From Chloroflexota bacterium (GTDB taxonomy: Bacteria; Chloroflexota; Dehalococcoidia; GIF9; UBA5629), in assembly GCA_020354105.1 (NCBI GenBank), contig CP070642.1, positions 1,440,278-1,454,111 on the forward strand: a DNA stretch of 13,834 nt, in the 5' to 3' direction. Shown piece after piece: positions 1 to 6,312 of this stretch; the stretch's first letter is position 1, and every line of letters starts with the position of its first letter. Made by a program: the position numbers and the translations under genes. The notes under the pieces are model-generated. The model did no database searches and was not told the origin of the DNA. It saw only the letters and a list, made by a program, of their open reading frames with translations.

Positions 1-59
1 AACCTTAAAATCACTGCGCCATCTCGGAAAATAAATAATCGTTATCGGGAGGTGATTAC

Positions 60-1586
60 ATGATCAGAACGGTGGAACAGTATCTTGAAAGCCTTGACGA
101 CGGAAGGGTGGTATATTGCCTGGGCGAAAGGGTTAAAGATGTAAGAACTCATCCGACGTTAAGGACAATCATCCGCTTTGCCGCTATGGACTACGCTTTG
201 CCCAATGACCCTAAATACAGAAAACTCTTCGTCACAAAGAACGAGGAGGGGGAAGACGTCAATTTCCTGTTCACGGTTCCCAGGACGCCTGAAGACCTCC
301 TTCGAAGGCGAGAGTGCTTCGTTACAGGAGTCCGTTCCGGTGGCGGTATACTCCTGCACTGCATGGGTATCGACGCTCTGGCGGCAGCTACTATCGCCGC
401 AAACAAAATGGACAAGGCGCTTGACACGAACTACGTAGAACGTGTTGAAGCTTATCGTAAGCACCTGCAAAAGAATGACCTAGGTCTGACAGGAGCTATG
501 ACCGATGTAAAAGGAGATAGGAGCCTGCGCCCTTCGAAGCAGGTCCAGCACAAGGACTTTTACGTGCGCGTTGTAGACAGGCAGAAGGACGGCATCATCG
601 TCAGGGGGGCAAAGATGCATATCAGCGCCACTCCCTGTGCCAACGAGGCCATTGTCCTCCCCTGCCGGGCCCATGGCGAGGATGACAAGGACTATGCACT
701 GGCCTTCGCCATTCCTCTTAATGCCAAGGGCGTCAAACTACTCGCCGTCGAACCAGTTACACGAACCAATGGCGAGGAAGCGGTGTGGGACTACCCGCAT
801 GCATGGAGGCTGCAACCCACAGAATGCATGATTGTTTTCGACGATGTGCTCGTACCGTGGGAAAGAGTTTTCATGTGCGGCGAGTGGCAGTTCTCCAGAG
901 ATATTACCTATGGCTTTGCCAGCTTCCACCGGCTCTTCGGAGCCTCAAAAATGGTGGGTGAACTGGAAACGCTTACCGGAATAGCCAGATTGATTGCGGA
1001 GTACAACGGCCTCGAGAAATACGAACACATAAGAAACAAGCTCGCCTGGCTGGCTATGCTCACGGCGACCGTGACTTCCCTGGGCAGAATGGCCTGCATC
1101 GACTGCACCGAGGACCCTGACTCCGGCATTATGGTACCAAATCTCATGTTAACCAATTCAGCCAAGTTCACCTTTGCTGACAACTACCACGAGGCTTGCA
1201 AGACCGTGCAGGATATCTGCGGAGGCATCGCCACCACGGTGCCGACCTTCCGGGATTGGAATAATCCCGAAATTCACGATTATATCGAAAAATACCTCGC
1301 AGCCAGGGCGGGCGTGCCTACTGAAAACAGGGTCAAGGCCAGCCGGCTCATCAAGGATATGACTCAGAATTACTACCAGATTGACCATATACACGGCGAA
1401 GGCTCCAGGGCTGCCCAGCAAATATTCCTTTACATGAGTGCCGACTGGGACAGGTATATCGCCGCTGCTAAGCGGGCGGCGCATATTGACGGCTGGCAGG
1501 ATGACCCGACGTACGGACCTCTGCTGGACCCTGAAAAAGTCATTGAGCCAAAGATGCCTCCGATAGATACGTCATACAAATTATAA
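60..1586 (+). CDS. HpaB / 4-hydroxybutyryl-CoA dehydratase superfamily flavoprotein
   Basis: This is a 508-residue cytoplasmic protein of the FAD-dependent family uniting 4-hydroxyphenylacetate 3-monooxygenase (HpaB) and 4-hydroxybutyryl-CoA dehydratase/vinylacetyl-CoA isomerase (AbfD). Family landmarks are GAMTDVKGDR (145-154), RGAKMHISATP (182-192), IVFDDVLVPWERVF (258-271), FASFHR (286-291), DICGGIATTVPT (385-396) and HGEGSRAAQQ (445-454). Compared from memory with the Clostridium AbfD, whose [4Fe-4S] ligands are C99, C103, H292 and C299, this protein keeps the equivalents of C103 (C101) and H292 (H290). It has I97 for C99, and S296 in a one-residue-shorter loop for C299. A dehydratase of the classical type is therefore unlikely. 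An HpaB-like hydroxylase or an undefined acyl-CoA enzyme remains possible. The ATG follows a strong GGGAGGTGAT ribosome site (about 48-57). The last 42 coding bases recur at 8494. Confidence 0.88.
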   Translation: MIRTVEQYLESLDDGRVVYCLGERVKDVRTHPTLRTIIRFAAMDYALPNDPKYRKLFVTKNEEGEDVNFLFTVPRTPEDLLRRRECFVTGVRSGGGILLHCMGIDALAAATIAANKMDKALDTNYVERVEAYRKHLQKNDLGLTGAMTDVKGDRSLRPSKQVQHKDFYVRVVDRQKDGIIVRGAKMHISATPCANEAIVLPCRAHGEDDKDYALAFAIPLNAKGVKLLAVEPVTRTNGEEAVWDYPHAWRLQPTECMIVFDDVLVPWERVFMCGEWQFSRDITYGFASFHRLFGASKMVGELETLTGIARLIAEYNGLEKYEHIRNKLAWLAMLTATVTSLGRMACIDCTEDPDSGIMVPNLMLTNSAKFTFADNYHEACKTVQDICGGIATTVPTFRDWNNPEIHDYIEKYLAARAGVPTENRVKASRLIKDMTQNYYQIDHIHGEGSRAAQQIFLYMSADWDRYIAAAKRAAHIDGWQDDPTYGPLLDPEKVIEPKMPPIDTSYKL

Positions 1587-1589
1587 ATG
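1545..1589 (+). repeat. Direct repeat, copy 1 (3' end of the HpaB-like gene)
   Basis: These 45 bases encode the C-terminal EPKMPPIDTSYKL, the stop and three more bases. They match 8494-8538 at 41 of 45 positions by hand alignment. The four differences are A/G, C/T, T/C and A/C. Similarity ends just after the stop codon. Confidence 0.9.
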
Positions 1590-1654
1590 GGTTCAGGCCT
1601 GAGGGAGCAGAACTTGAAGGAATAACTCTGAATCGGAATAGGGGTACAGTAAGA

Positions 1655-1990
1655 ATGATATCCAAAGATGATGAACAACGCATGGATGACAGAGTCAACA
1701 AAGGAATAAGACTGAGCAACAGTTTTTACAATAAGATTGATTCTTTGGGGATAAAGCCACGCACATACAGCGGACTCGGTGCGGATATTTCAGATATTTA
1801 TATTGAGTTGGAAAAATATTCAGAATTAGTAAAACAATTACTCAATACTGATACCAAGGACCTCGAGGCAATTGGAGACGTGCTGATAGGTATAAAGACT
1901 TCTCTGCAACACATCAACTGGCATATTAAAGAAAGTAGGCGACCGCTCGAGCGACTTATAGATTATTGCTTCAAGGACCAAGACGAGTAG
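1655..1990 (+). CDS. Small helical protein of unknown function
   Basis: I do not recognise this 111-residue protein. It is charged, has no signal peptide or membrane segment, and its second half (about residues 43-108) looks largely helical, with heptad-like leucine and isoleucine spacing (ELEKYSELVKQLLN, then IKTSLQHINWHIKES). It carries a single cysteine (residue 105) and so no obvious metal site. The ATG at 1655 has only a weak upstream purine stretch (GGGG at 1641-1644). An in-frame ATG at 1682 is an alternative start. It begins 68 bases after the HpaB-like gene and is followed by 180 bases without a gene that hold a palindromic repeat copy. Its base composition is clearly AT-richer than the first gene. 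Spot counts gave 21 G+C in the 60 bases at 1681-1740, against 36 in 60 at 601-660. Coding status is likely but rests mainly on length and plausible composition. Confidence 0.55.
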   Translation: MISKDDEQRMDDRVNKGIRLSNSFYNKIDSLGIKPRTYSGLGADISDIYIELEKYSELVKQLLNTDTKDLEAIGDVLIGIKTSLQHINWHIKESRRPLERLIDYCFKDQDE

Positions 1991-2076
1991 GATGACCAGC
2001 CTCGTTATTTACTTTCTTGCGTTACTATAAATCAAGAGTTAACAGAGGCCCAATTTGTTTGCAACTGCGCATTAGA

Positions 2077-2124
2077 CTGTTTTGCTAAATCAGAATTAAC
2101 AAAATAGCGCTCAATTTGATGCGC
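2077..2124 (+). repeat. Palindromic intergenic element, copy A (diverged)
   Basis: Bases 2077-2101 match the start of copy B (3196-3220) at 21 of 25 positions, sharing CTGTTTTG, TAA and AATTAACA blocks. The second half differs in sequence. It still forms a possible hairpin, with GCGCTCAA (2107-2114) against TTGA, a bulged T and GCGC (2116-2124). It lies between the small helical gene and the radical SAM gene. Confidence 0.6.
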
Positions 2125-2170
2125 CGAACTAATTTAGGTAAGTATCTGTACATATTAAAAGGAGGGGATT

Positions 2171-3073
2171 GTGTTAACAGGACTACATTTTCTGCTAACT
2201 TACATGTGCAACTCGGAATGTGACCATTGTTTTGTATATAGCAGTCCGCATGCTAAGGGTACTTTTACTTTAGACCAAATCCAGAAGCTCCTTGATGAGG
2301 CCGCTAAAATAGGCACAATAGAGTGGATATACTTTGAGGGAGGAGAGCCCTTTCTGTTCTATCCCATAATGCTTGAGGGAATTAAAATGGCTCGAAACAA
2401 GGGGTTTAAAGTGGGTGTGGTAACCAATGCCTATTTTGCCACTGCTGACAAGGATATCGAGGTCTGGCTGAAGCCCCTTTATGACCTGGGAATTGCGGAC
2501 CTCAGCATAAGCAACGATCCGTATCATTATGAAGACGAAACTAAAAACCCGGCTATCCGCACCCGGAAAGTGGCGAAAAAGTTAAACATGCCTGCCGCAG
2601 AAATCAGCATTGAAAAGCCTGTGGCCAAATTGGGTGTAAATGAAGAGAAGAATAAAGGAGAGCCGGTTATTGGCGGCAGTACCATGTTTAGAGGCAGGGC
2701 TGTGGAAAAACTAACGGCAGACCTTCCACAAAGACGCTGGGAAGACTTTACTGAATGCCCGTATGAAGACCTTGTGTCTCCCAAGAGGGTTCATCTTGAC
2801 CCATACGGCGATGTTCATCTATGCCAGGGACTAAGTATAGGTAATGCATGGAGGGAACCACTATCAAAGTTGGTAAAGAACTATGACGACAGTTCACACC
2901 CAATATGCAGTCCGTTGATTAGAGGAGGCCCTGCTCTGCTGGCTAGAGAATATCAGGTTAAGCATGAGGATAAGTATGTTGATGCTTGTCATTTCTGCTA
3001 CGTGATTCGTTTGAAGTTATTAGATAGGTTTCCACAGTACCTCACGCCAAAGCAGGTCTACGGATTACAATAG
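2171..3073 (+). CDS. Radical SAM protein with SPASM/twitch-like C-terminus
   Basis: This 300-residue protein carries the radical SAM cluster motif CNSECDHC (C13, C17, C20) very near its N-terminus, and the SAM-binding GGEP at 57-60. Further landmarks are VVTNA (83-87) and LSISNDPYH (111-119). The last third has additional cysteines C196, C218, C246, C273 and C276. The segment DPYGDVHLCQGLSIGN (210-225) resembles the SPASM/twitch region that holds auxiliary Fe-S clusters in peptide- or protein-modifying enzymes. The expected chemistry is reductive SAM cleavage to a 5'-deoxyadenosyl radical; the substrate is unknown. Translation starts at GTG, with GGAGG at 2161-2165 and a five-base gap. No maturase partner or obvious short precursor peptide lies next to it. 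Palindromic repeats sit on both sides (2077 and 3196). A maturase for a RiPP or a protein-modifying enzyme is possible, but not shown by the sequence. Confidence 0.85.
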   Translation: MLTGLHFLLTYMCNSECDHCFVYSSPHAKGTFTLDQIQKLLDEAAKIGTIEWIYFEGGEPFLFYPIMLEGIKMARNKGFKVGVVTNAYFATADKDIEVWLKPLYDLGIADLSISNDPYHYEDETKNPAIRTRKVAKKLNMPAAEISIEKPVAKLGVNEEKNKGEPVIGGSTMFRGRAVEKLTADLPQRRWEDFTECPYEDLVSPKRVHLDPYGDVHLCQGLSIGNAWREPLSKLVKNYDDSSHPICSPLIRGGPALLAREYQVKHEDKYVDACHFCYVIRLKLLDRFPQYLTPKQVYGLQ

Positions 3074-3150
3074 CAATCACCGCAGCGAACCGTTCACTAC
3101 TCTACATTTACTCATCAGTCTTCACCATCAGTCTACGCACAATTAAAACA

Positions 3151-3175
3151 ATTCCAGCCGATGACGAGCTGGAAT
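3151..3175 (+). other. Perfect 8-bp inverted repeat / hairpin
   Basis: ATTCCAGC (3151-3158) pairs perfectly with GCTGGAAT (3168-3175) across a nine-base loop, 78 bases after the radical SAM stop codon. No T-run follows on the plus strand. On the minus strand the hairpin would be followed by TGTTTTAATT, but no minus-strand gene reads into it. It may be an mRNA 3'-end structure rather than a classical intrinsic terminator. Confidence 0.45.
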
Positions 3176-3195
3176 AAGTAGAACCACACATCAGC

Positions 3196-3247
3196 CTGTT
3201 TTGTTAACTCGCAATTAACATTGCACAAAACTGACTTTTGTGTAATC
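3196..3247 (+). repeat. Palindromic intergenic element, copy B
   Basis: The element has two stems in a row. TGTTAA (3202-3207) pairs with TTAACA (3215-3220). ATTGCACAAAA (3220-3230) pairs with TTTTGTGTAAT (3236-3246) across the loop CTGAC, with a single G-T pair. It matches copy C closely over its whole length. No T-run follows the hairpin. Confidence 0.85.
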
Positions 3248-3431
3248 TTGCTGCATACCAAAAACAATCTCAGTGTTCTGTATCAATCCCGCGTCATCTG
3301 TAAGAATGTGGGACATAGTTTGGCTTCAATATCAAAATTATGCTACTATGCGTTGATTGTAGGTTTAACTGTGATTACGATTGAAGATATTCTTTTGTAT
3401 TGTCCATAAATAAGATAGGGATATTGTAATA

Positions 3432-4520
3432 ATGAAAAGACTATTACTATTAATTCTAATTATCGTGGTGATTTCAACGTTAGGTGCGGTTCCAAATGTA
3501 GTATATGGTGCTGAGGAAAAAGATGCCCCCGGCCTTAGTGATGAAGACTTAAGACTCTTAACTCCAGAGGAGAAAGCTTTCTTGTCAGCCTTGGGAGATA
3601 AGTATGGTCGATTACATCGTAGTTTGCTTGACTTAAACGATACTGCAGATGATATTTTATCCACCCGATTCAGTAAACGAGATGATTTAATTAAAGAGCG
3701 GAATTGGTGGCTTGCACATCCGCCGGATTGTAGCATCCAGAATTCCCCGGCTATATTTGAAGATATTAGGACAGAATGGAATACTCAAGTTTGTCAAGTT
3801 TATGTAACCTTGCACGGCAATATCGTATCCAGTTTCGAGGACGCTTTGGCAAACCCAAATCTGACGGATGCTACATTTTTTACGTCGGGCGTAATTCCAC
3901 TGCTATCTTCCCGGTTAGATGATTTGATGTTTGAGGGTAAACCACTCAGGGAAAAAGCGGAGGAGGTTATCCTAAGAGCTAATGGCCGTACAGAAGAACT
4001 GATTGAGCTAAGGAAAGAGGCAAGAGAAAAAGCGAAGCCAGTACTGGAGCGGATAAGAGACTTACTGAAGGGGACAGGTAGCGAAGCTGAAAAAGACAAG
4101 GATAGTGAGGACAAGCCTGAGGCAGATAGTGACAAAGAAAGGGGAAAGGCGAATCCAATATCGGAGTTGATAGAGGACTTACTGAAGGGGACAGGTAGCG
4201 AAGCTGAAAAAGACAAGGATAGTGAGGACAAGCCCGAGGCAGATAAAGACGAAAAAGATGGCGAAGAGGACTGCTTTATAGCTACTGCAGCCTACGGCAG
4301 CCCTACGGCTAGGGAGATCGATATATTGCGACAGTTTCGTGATGAGTTCCTGGTTCATAACTACCCCGGCAGAACCTTTGTTGATTTCTACTATACAACC
4401 AGCCCTCCCATAGCCAGTTTCATCTCTGAGCACGAAATGCTCAGGGTCGCCGTTAGAGAAGGTTTTGTGGACCCCATCGTAGCAGTGGTGGAATTTACTG
4501 AAAGCTGGTGGGCAGAATAG
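3432..4520 (+). CDS. Secreted CFI-box-CTERM domain protein with internal duplication
   Basis: This 362-residue protein begins with a signal peptide (basic MKR, hydrophobic core about 4-20, likely cleavage near VYGA at 24-27), so it is exported. The mature N-terminal half (about 30-208) is acidic and helical, with cysteines at 100 and 121, and I do not recognise its fold. Residues 210-271 hold two near-identical charged segments beginning DLLKGTGSEAEKDKDSEDK, at 210 and 249. The C-terminus (281-360) is a CFI-box domain: CFIATAAYGS, then LRQFRDEFL, GRTFVDFYYTTSPPIA and LRVAVREGFVDPIV. This domain is a known C-terminal module found on many exported bacterial proteins and is suspected of a sorting role; its mechanism is not established. 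The Lys/Asp/Glu/Ser-rich linker would hold the head away from it. The start has only a weak AGGG upstream, but the signal peptide fixes it. Confidence 0.82.
   Translation: MKRLLLLILIIVVISTLGAVPNVVYGAEEKDAPGLSDEDLRLLTPEEKAFLSALGDKYGRLHRSLLDLNDTADDILSTRFSKRDDLIKERNWWLAHPPDCSIQNSPAIFEDIRTEWNTQVCQVYVTLHGNIVSSFEDALANPNLTDATFFTSGVIPLLSSRLDDLMFEGKPLREKAEEVILRANGRTEELIELRKEAREKAKPVLERIRDLLKGTGSEAEKDKDSEDKPEADSDKERGKANPISELIEDLLKGTGSEAEKDKDSEDKPEADKDEKDGEEDCFIATAAYGSPTAREIDILRQFRDEFLVHNYPGRTFVDFYYTTSPPIASFISEHEMLRVAVREGFVDPIVAVVEFTESWWAE
4059..4245 (+). repeat. In-gene tandem duplication, 117-base period
   Basis: Bases 4059-4128 and 4176-4245 are 70-base copies that differ at a single position (T to C, synonymous in GAC/AAG/CCx context). 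They are 117 bases (39 codons) apart, so the reading frame is kept. They encode the repeated Lys/Asp/Glu linker of the CFI-box protein. Near-identity at the nucleotide level, including third positions, indicates a recent duplication. Confidence 0.93.
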
Positions 4521-4660
4521 AGCACCTCGCTGATATTTAAGTAACCGGCAGCCATCAGCTTTAATAAATACTTACTTTGCATTTTGCTTAATTGTATTAA
4601 GTAACTTTCAAGGCATTTTATACTTCAAAGTTGTCTAGGATAATATAGAACGGAGAGAAG

Positions 4661-5401
4661 TTGAAATATTCAAATATAGCTAGATTTATTGCAGTGCTTA
4701 CTATTTTTGCTGCACTAACATGCTCATTTAGTGGATGCATAAAGACAACTAAAGTTAGATTAGCAACTGATAAGACCGAAGCTGCTGTCGGGGAGCCTAT
4801 TCAGTTCTTTAATGAGTCCAAAATCGGGTTTACTTCATGTGCGTGGGACTTTGGTGACGGCAATACCAGCACCGAATTAAATCCGTCCTACGCATACCAA
4901 GAAGCCGGAACTTTTTTTGTCACGCTGGTGGTATTTACTGAGACTGACCAGCATTTTGACACCACAGAAGTTACCATTACCGGGTCGGCAGCAGATAAGA
5001 CCTCGTCACCTGTTACCCAGGAGGAACTTGTCATCACACTTGAAAGGACTGCTTGCTTCGGTAAATGCCCGGTCTATTCATTGAAGATTAAAGGAGATGG
5101 AACCGTTATCTATGCAGGAGTGGACTTTGTACAAACAAGAGGCATCCAGGAGACTACCGTCAGCATGGATACGATAAACCAGCTAGTTATGGAATTTGAG
5201 AAGGCTGACTATTTCTCTCTAAAAGACAGCTACACCAGCTTTGGCGTAAGTGACATGCCGTTTGCTAATACGTCAATTAGTATAGGAGGAAAAACAAAGG
5301 CCATTAATCACTATCTTGGAGACCGCAGTGCGCCGAAGCAGCTTACTGAATTAGAGAATAGGATCGATGAAATAGTTAATTCAGCGCAATGGATAGAGTA
5401 G
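4661..5401 (+). CDS. PKD-domain lipoprotein with DUF6438
   Basis: This 246-residue predicted lipoprotein has a hydrophobic leader (8-22) and lipobox FSGC with the lipidated cysteine at 26, so it should be anchored on the outer face of the membrane. Residues about 31-107 form a PKD (immunoglobulin-like) domain with the signature WDFGDG (62-67), followed by NPSYAYQEAGTFFVTLVV. Residues about 122-240 match DUF6438, whose hallmark is an LERTACFGKCPVYSL segment with two cysteines (132, 136) and a following GDGTV. No enzymatic site is evident; PKD domains usually mediate binding or act as spacers. The start codon is TTG, with GGAGAG at 4652-4657. It lies 140 bases after the CFI-box gene and is followed by palindromic copy C. 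The domain calls are confident; the biological role is unknown. Confidence 0.83.
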   Translation: MKYSNIARFIAVLTIFAALTCSFSGCIKTTKVRLATDKTEAAVGEPIQFFNESKIGFTSCAWDFGDGNTSTELNPSYAYQEAGTFFVTLVVFTETDQHFDTTEVTITGSAADKTSSPVTQEELVITLERTACFGKCPVYSLKIKGDGTVIYAGVDFVQTRGIQETTVSMDTINQLVMEFEKADYFSLKDSYTSFGVSDMPFANTSISIGGKTKAINHYLGDRSAPKQLTELENRIDEIVNSAQWIE

Positions 5402-5446
5402 AAACCAGTTTTAAAGATAAAAGTGGCTACTTCACTAAACTCGGTT

Positions 5447-5493
5447 CTGTTAACTCGGAATTAACATTGCACAAAATTGACTTTTGTGCAATC
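5447..5493 (+). repeat. Palindromic intergenic element, copy C
   Basis: TGTTAA (5448-5453) and TTAACA (5461-5466) form the first stem. ATTGCACAAAA (5466-5476) and TTTTGTGCAAT (5482-5492) form a perfect 11-bp stem around the loop TTGAC. Compared with copy B, the G-T pair here is a full G-C pair, so pairing is conserved while sequence varies. It lies 45 bases after the PKD lipoprotein gene. Confidence 0.88.
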
Positions 5494-5512
5494 GCGTCTA
5501 TTAGACAATTAT

Positions 5513-5641
5513 TCATCTTGTGACATAAATTTTGAAAGAGAAGCCCTTTTTACCTATATCCACAGAGTCATCACGATATCTTTTAGGGATAGGTGATTGA
5601 GAAGATACTGGTAGGGCTGGTAATGGGATGTCAGTTTTCAT
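5513..5641 (-). CDS. Possible 42-residue small protein
   Basis: An ATG at 5641 (minus strand) opens a 42-codon frame overlapping the last 11 bases of the upstream 166-residue gene and ending at TGA 5513-5515. The product is proline-rich at first (PLPALP), then charged (PKRYRDDSVDIGKK), with an aromatic-basic end (FSFKIYVTR). The only ribosome-site candidate, GAGGA, is about 14 bases from the ATG, which is long. It resembles real protein more than random sequence. It could also be the tail of a decayed gene, or chance. Confidence 0.27.
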   Translation of the reverse strand: MKTDIPLPALPVSSQSPIPKRYRDDSVDIGKKGFSFKIYVTR

Positions 5642-6131
5642 GTTTAAATAAGAAATCCTCAATATCCTGAATAAAATCCAATGTCCCTCTTTCCATTTGC
5701 TTTGTTAACTTATCTAAATCCCTGAAATCTGGGTTGTCAACTAAAGTGTACTCCACAATAGAATCAGCGCCTTTGGTAGTTGATGGAATGCGATATTTGT
5801 TCCAACCGCTCTCTTTGAAAAATTTCCAGTATTTTGCTTGAACCTGCTTGTTGTTTCCTGCTAACCAAACTTCAAACCTAGTTGCGTCATGAATAAACAC
5901 GATGGCGATTTTTAATTGTCGGCGTTTTAATGCTTTCGGAAATAGAGGGAAATATGTCATATCCATATATCCAAAATAAATGCTCCCGGGTACGGAATAA
6001 TCGGGATATTTGTTCTTAAAATGTAATCTCAAATCCATTATATACTCCATCAGCCCTTTATATGCTATTTGAATGTAACCCTTCCCTAGCTGTTTTTTGT
6101 ATTCATTCATATATTCATGAAATGACTCCAT
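5631..6131 (-). CDS. Conserved 166-residue cytoplasmic protein, DUF7000-like
   Basis: This is a soluble 166-residue protein without signal peptide or membrane segment. The N-terminal part (about 1-50) is helical, with YKKQLGKGYIQIAYKGLMEYIMDLRLHFKNKYP. It is followed by SGSIYFGYMDMTYFP-like sequence (seen here as PGSIYFGYMDMTYFPLFP, 48-65), a strand-rich core with FIHDATRFEVWLAGNN (79-94), and WKFFKESGW. I recall this pattern from a small conserved family labelled DUF7000, common in Firmicutes and Bacteroidota; I could not verify this. Function is unknown. The start is well supported: GGAGGG lies six bases before the ATG on the minus strand. The gene runs against its neighbours and is rich in lysine, tyrosine and A/T-ending codons, which fits horizontal acquisition. 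Confidence 0.75.
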   Translation of the reverse strand: MESFHEYMNEYKKQLGKGYIQIAYKGLMEYIMDLRLHFKNKYPDYSVPGSIYFGYMDMTYFPLFPKALKRRQLKIAIVFIHDATRFEVWLAGNNKQVQAKYWKFFKESGWNKYRIPSTTKGADSIVEYTLVDNPDFRDLDKLTKQMERGTLDFIQDIEDFLFKHEN

Positions 6132-6255
6132 GTTTAACCCTCCATATATCTTTTCAAGATTTTATCAACATATTACAAAGGAAAAAAGGACAATTGTTGT
6201 CACTTTCTAGTAAATCGTTACCTCGTTGCACAATTTAGCAAGCTGTACAGGCACA

Positions 6256-6284
6256 TTGCACTAATACTTGGTGATACTTATAAT
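6256..6284 (+). promoter_or_regulatory. Sigma-70-type promoter of the CARDB lipoprotein gene
   Basis: TTGCAC (6256-6261) and a perfect TATAAT (6279-6284) are separated by exactly 17 bases. Transcription would begin near 6291, leaving a leader of about 22 bases with GGAGAG before the ATG at 6313. Confidence 0.75.
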
Positions 6285-6312
6285 TTATGCAAAAAACTGG
6301 AGAGATAGCGAA

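Larger units (their letters stand above)
3074..3431. other. Intergenic region of 358 bases
   Basis: No credible gene lies here. It holds a hairpin at 3151-3175 and palindromic element copy B at 3196-3247. Two weak promoter-like pairs for the next gene are TTGATT (3353-3358), 17 bases, TACGAT (3376-3381), and TTGAAG (3381-3386), 18 bases, CATAAA (3405-3410). Neither is strong enough to choose between. Confidence 0.5.

Noticed and set aside
60..1586. Firm assignment as 4-hydroxybutyryl-CoA dehydratase
   Set aside because: Two of the four known iron-sulfur ligands are replaced, so only the superfamily is claimed.
1593..1602. Ten-base palindrome TCAGGCCTGA after the first gene
   Set aside because: It is short and single-copy, with no matching partner near the second repeat at 8538, so no role can be supported.
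3221..3409. Plus-strand open frame of 62 codons
   Set aside because: It begins with TTG inside palindromic copy B, has no ribosome site, and its composition looks like untranslated AT-rich sequence.
4529..4559. GCTGAT/ATCAGC inverted repeat after the CFI-box gene as a terminator
   Set aside because: The stem is only six pairs around a 19-base loop and lacks a T-run; it could easily be chance.
2077..5493. Integron attC sites as an explanation of the palindromic repeats
   Set aside because: The stems are not framed by RYYYAAC and GTTRRRY core boxes, no integrase is in the window, and the genes are not tightly packed cassettes.
3196..5493. Intrinsic terminators as an explanation of copies B and C
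   Set aside because: No T-run follows the stems on either strand. The four T bases lie inside the stem.
6268..6312. Longer N-terminus of the CARDB lipoprotein from TTG 6268
   Set aside because: The TTG lies between the -35 and -10 boxes, so it would not be transcribed. The ATG at 6313 has a ribosome site and gives a proper signal sequence.
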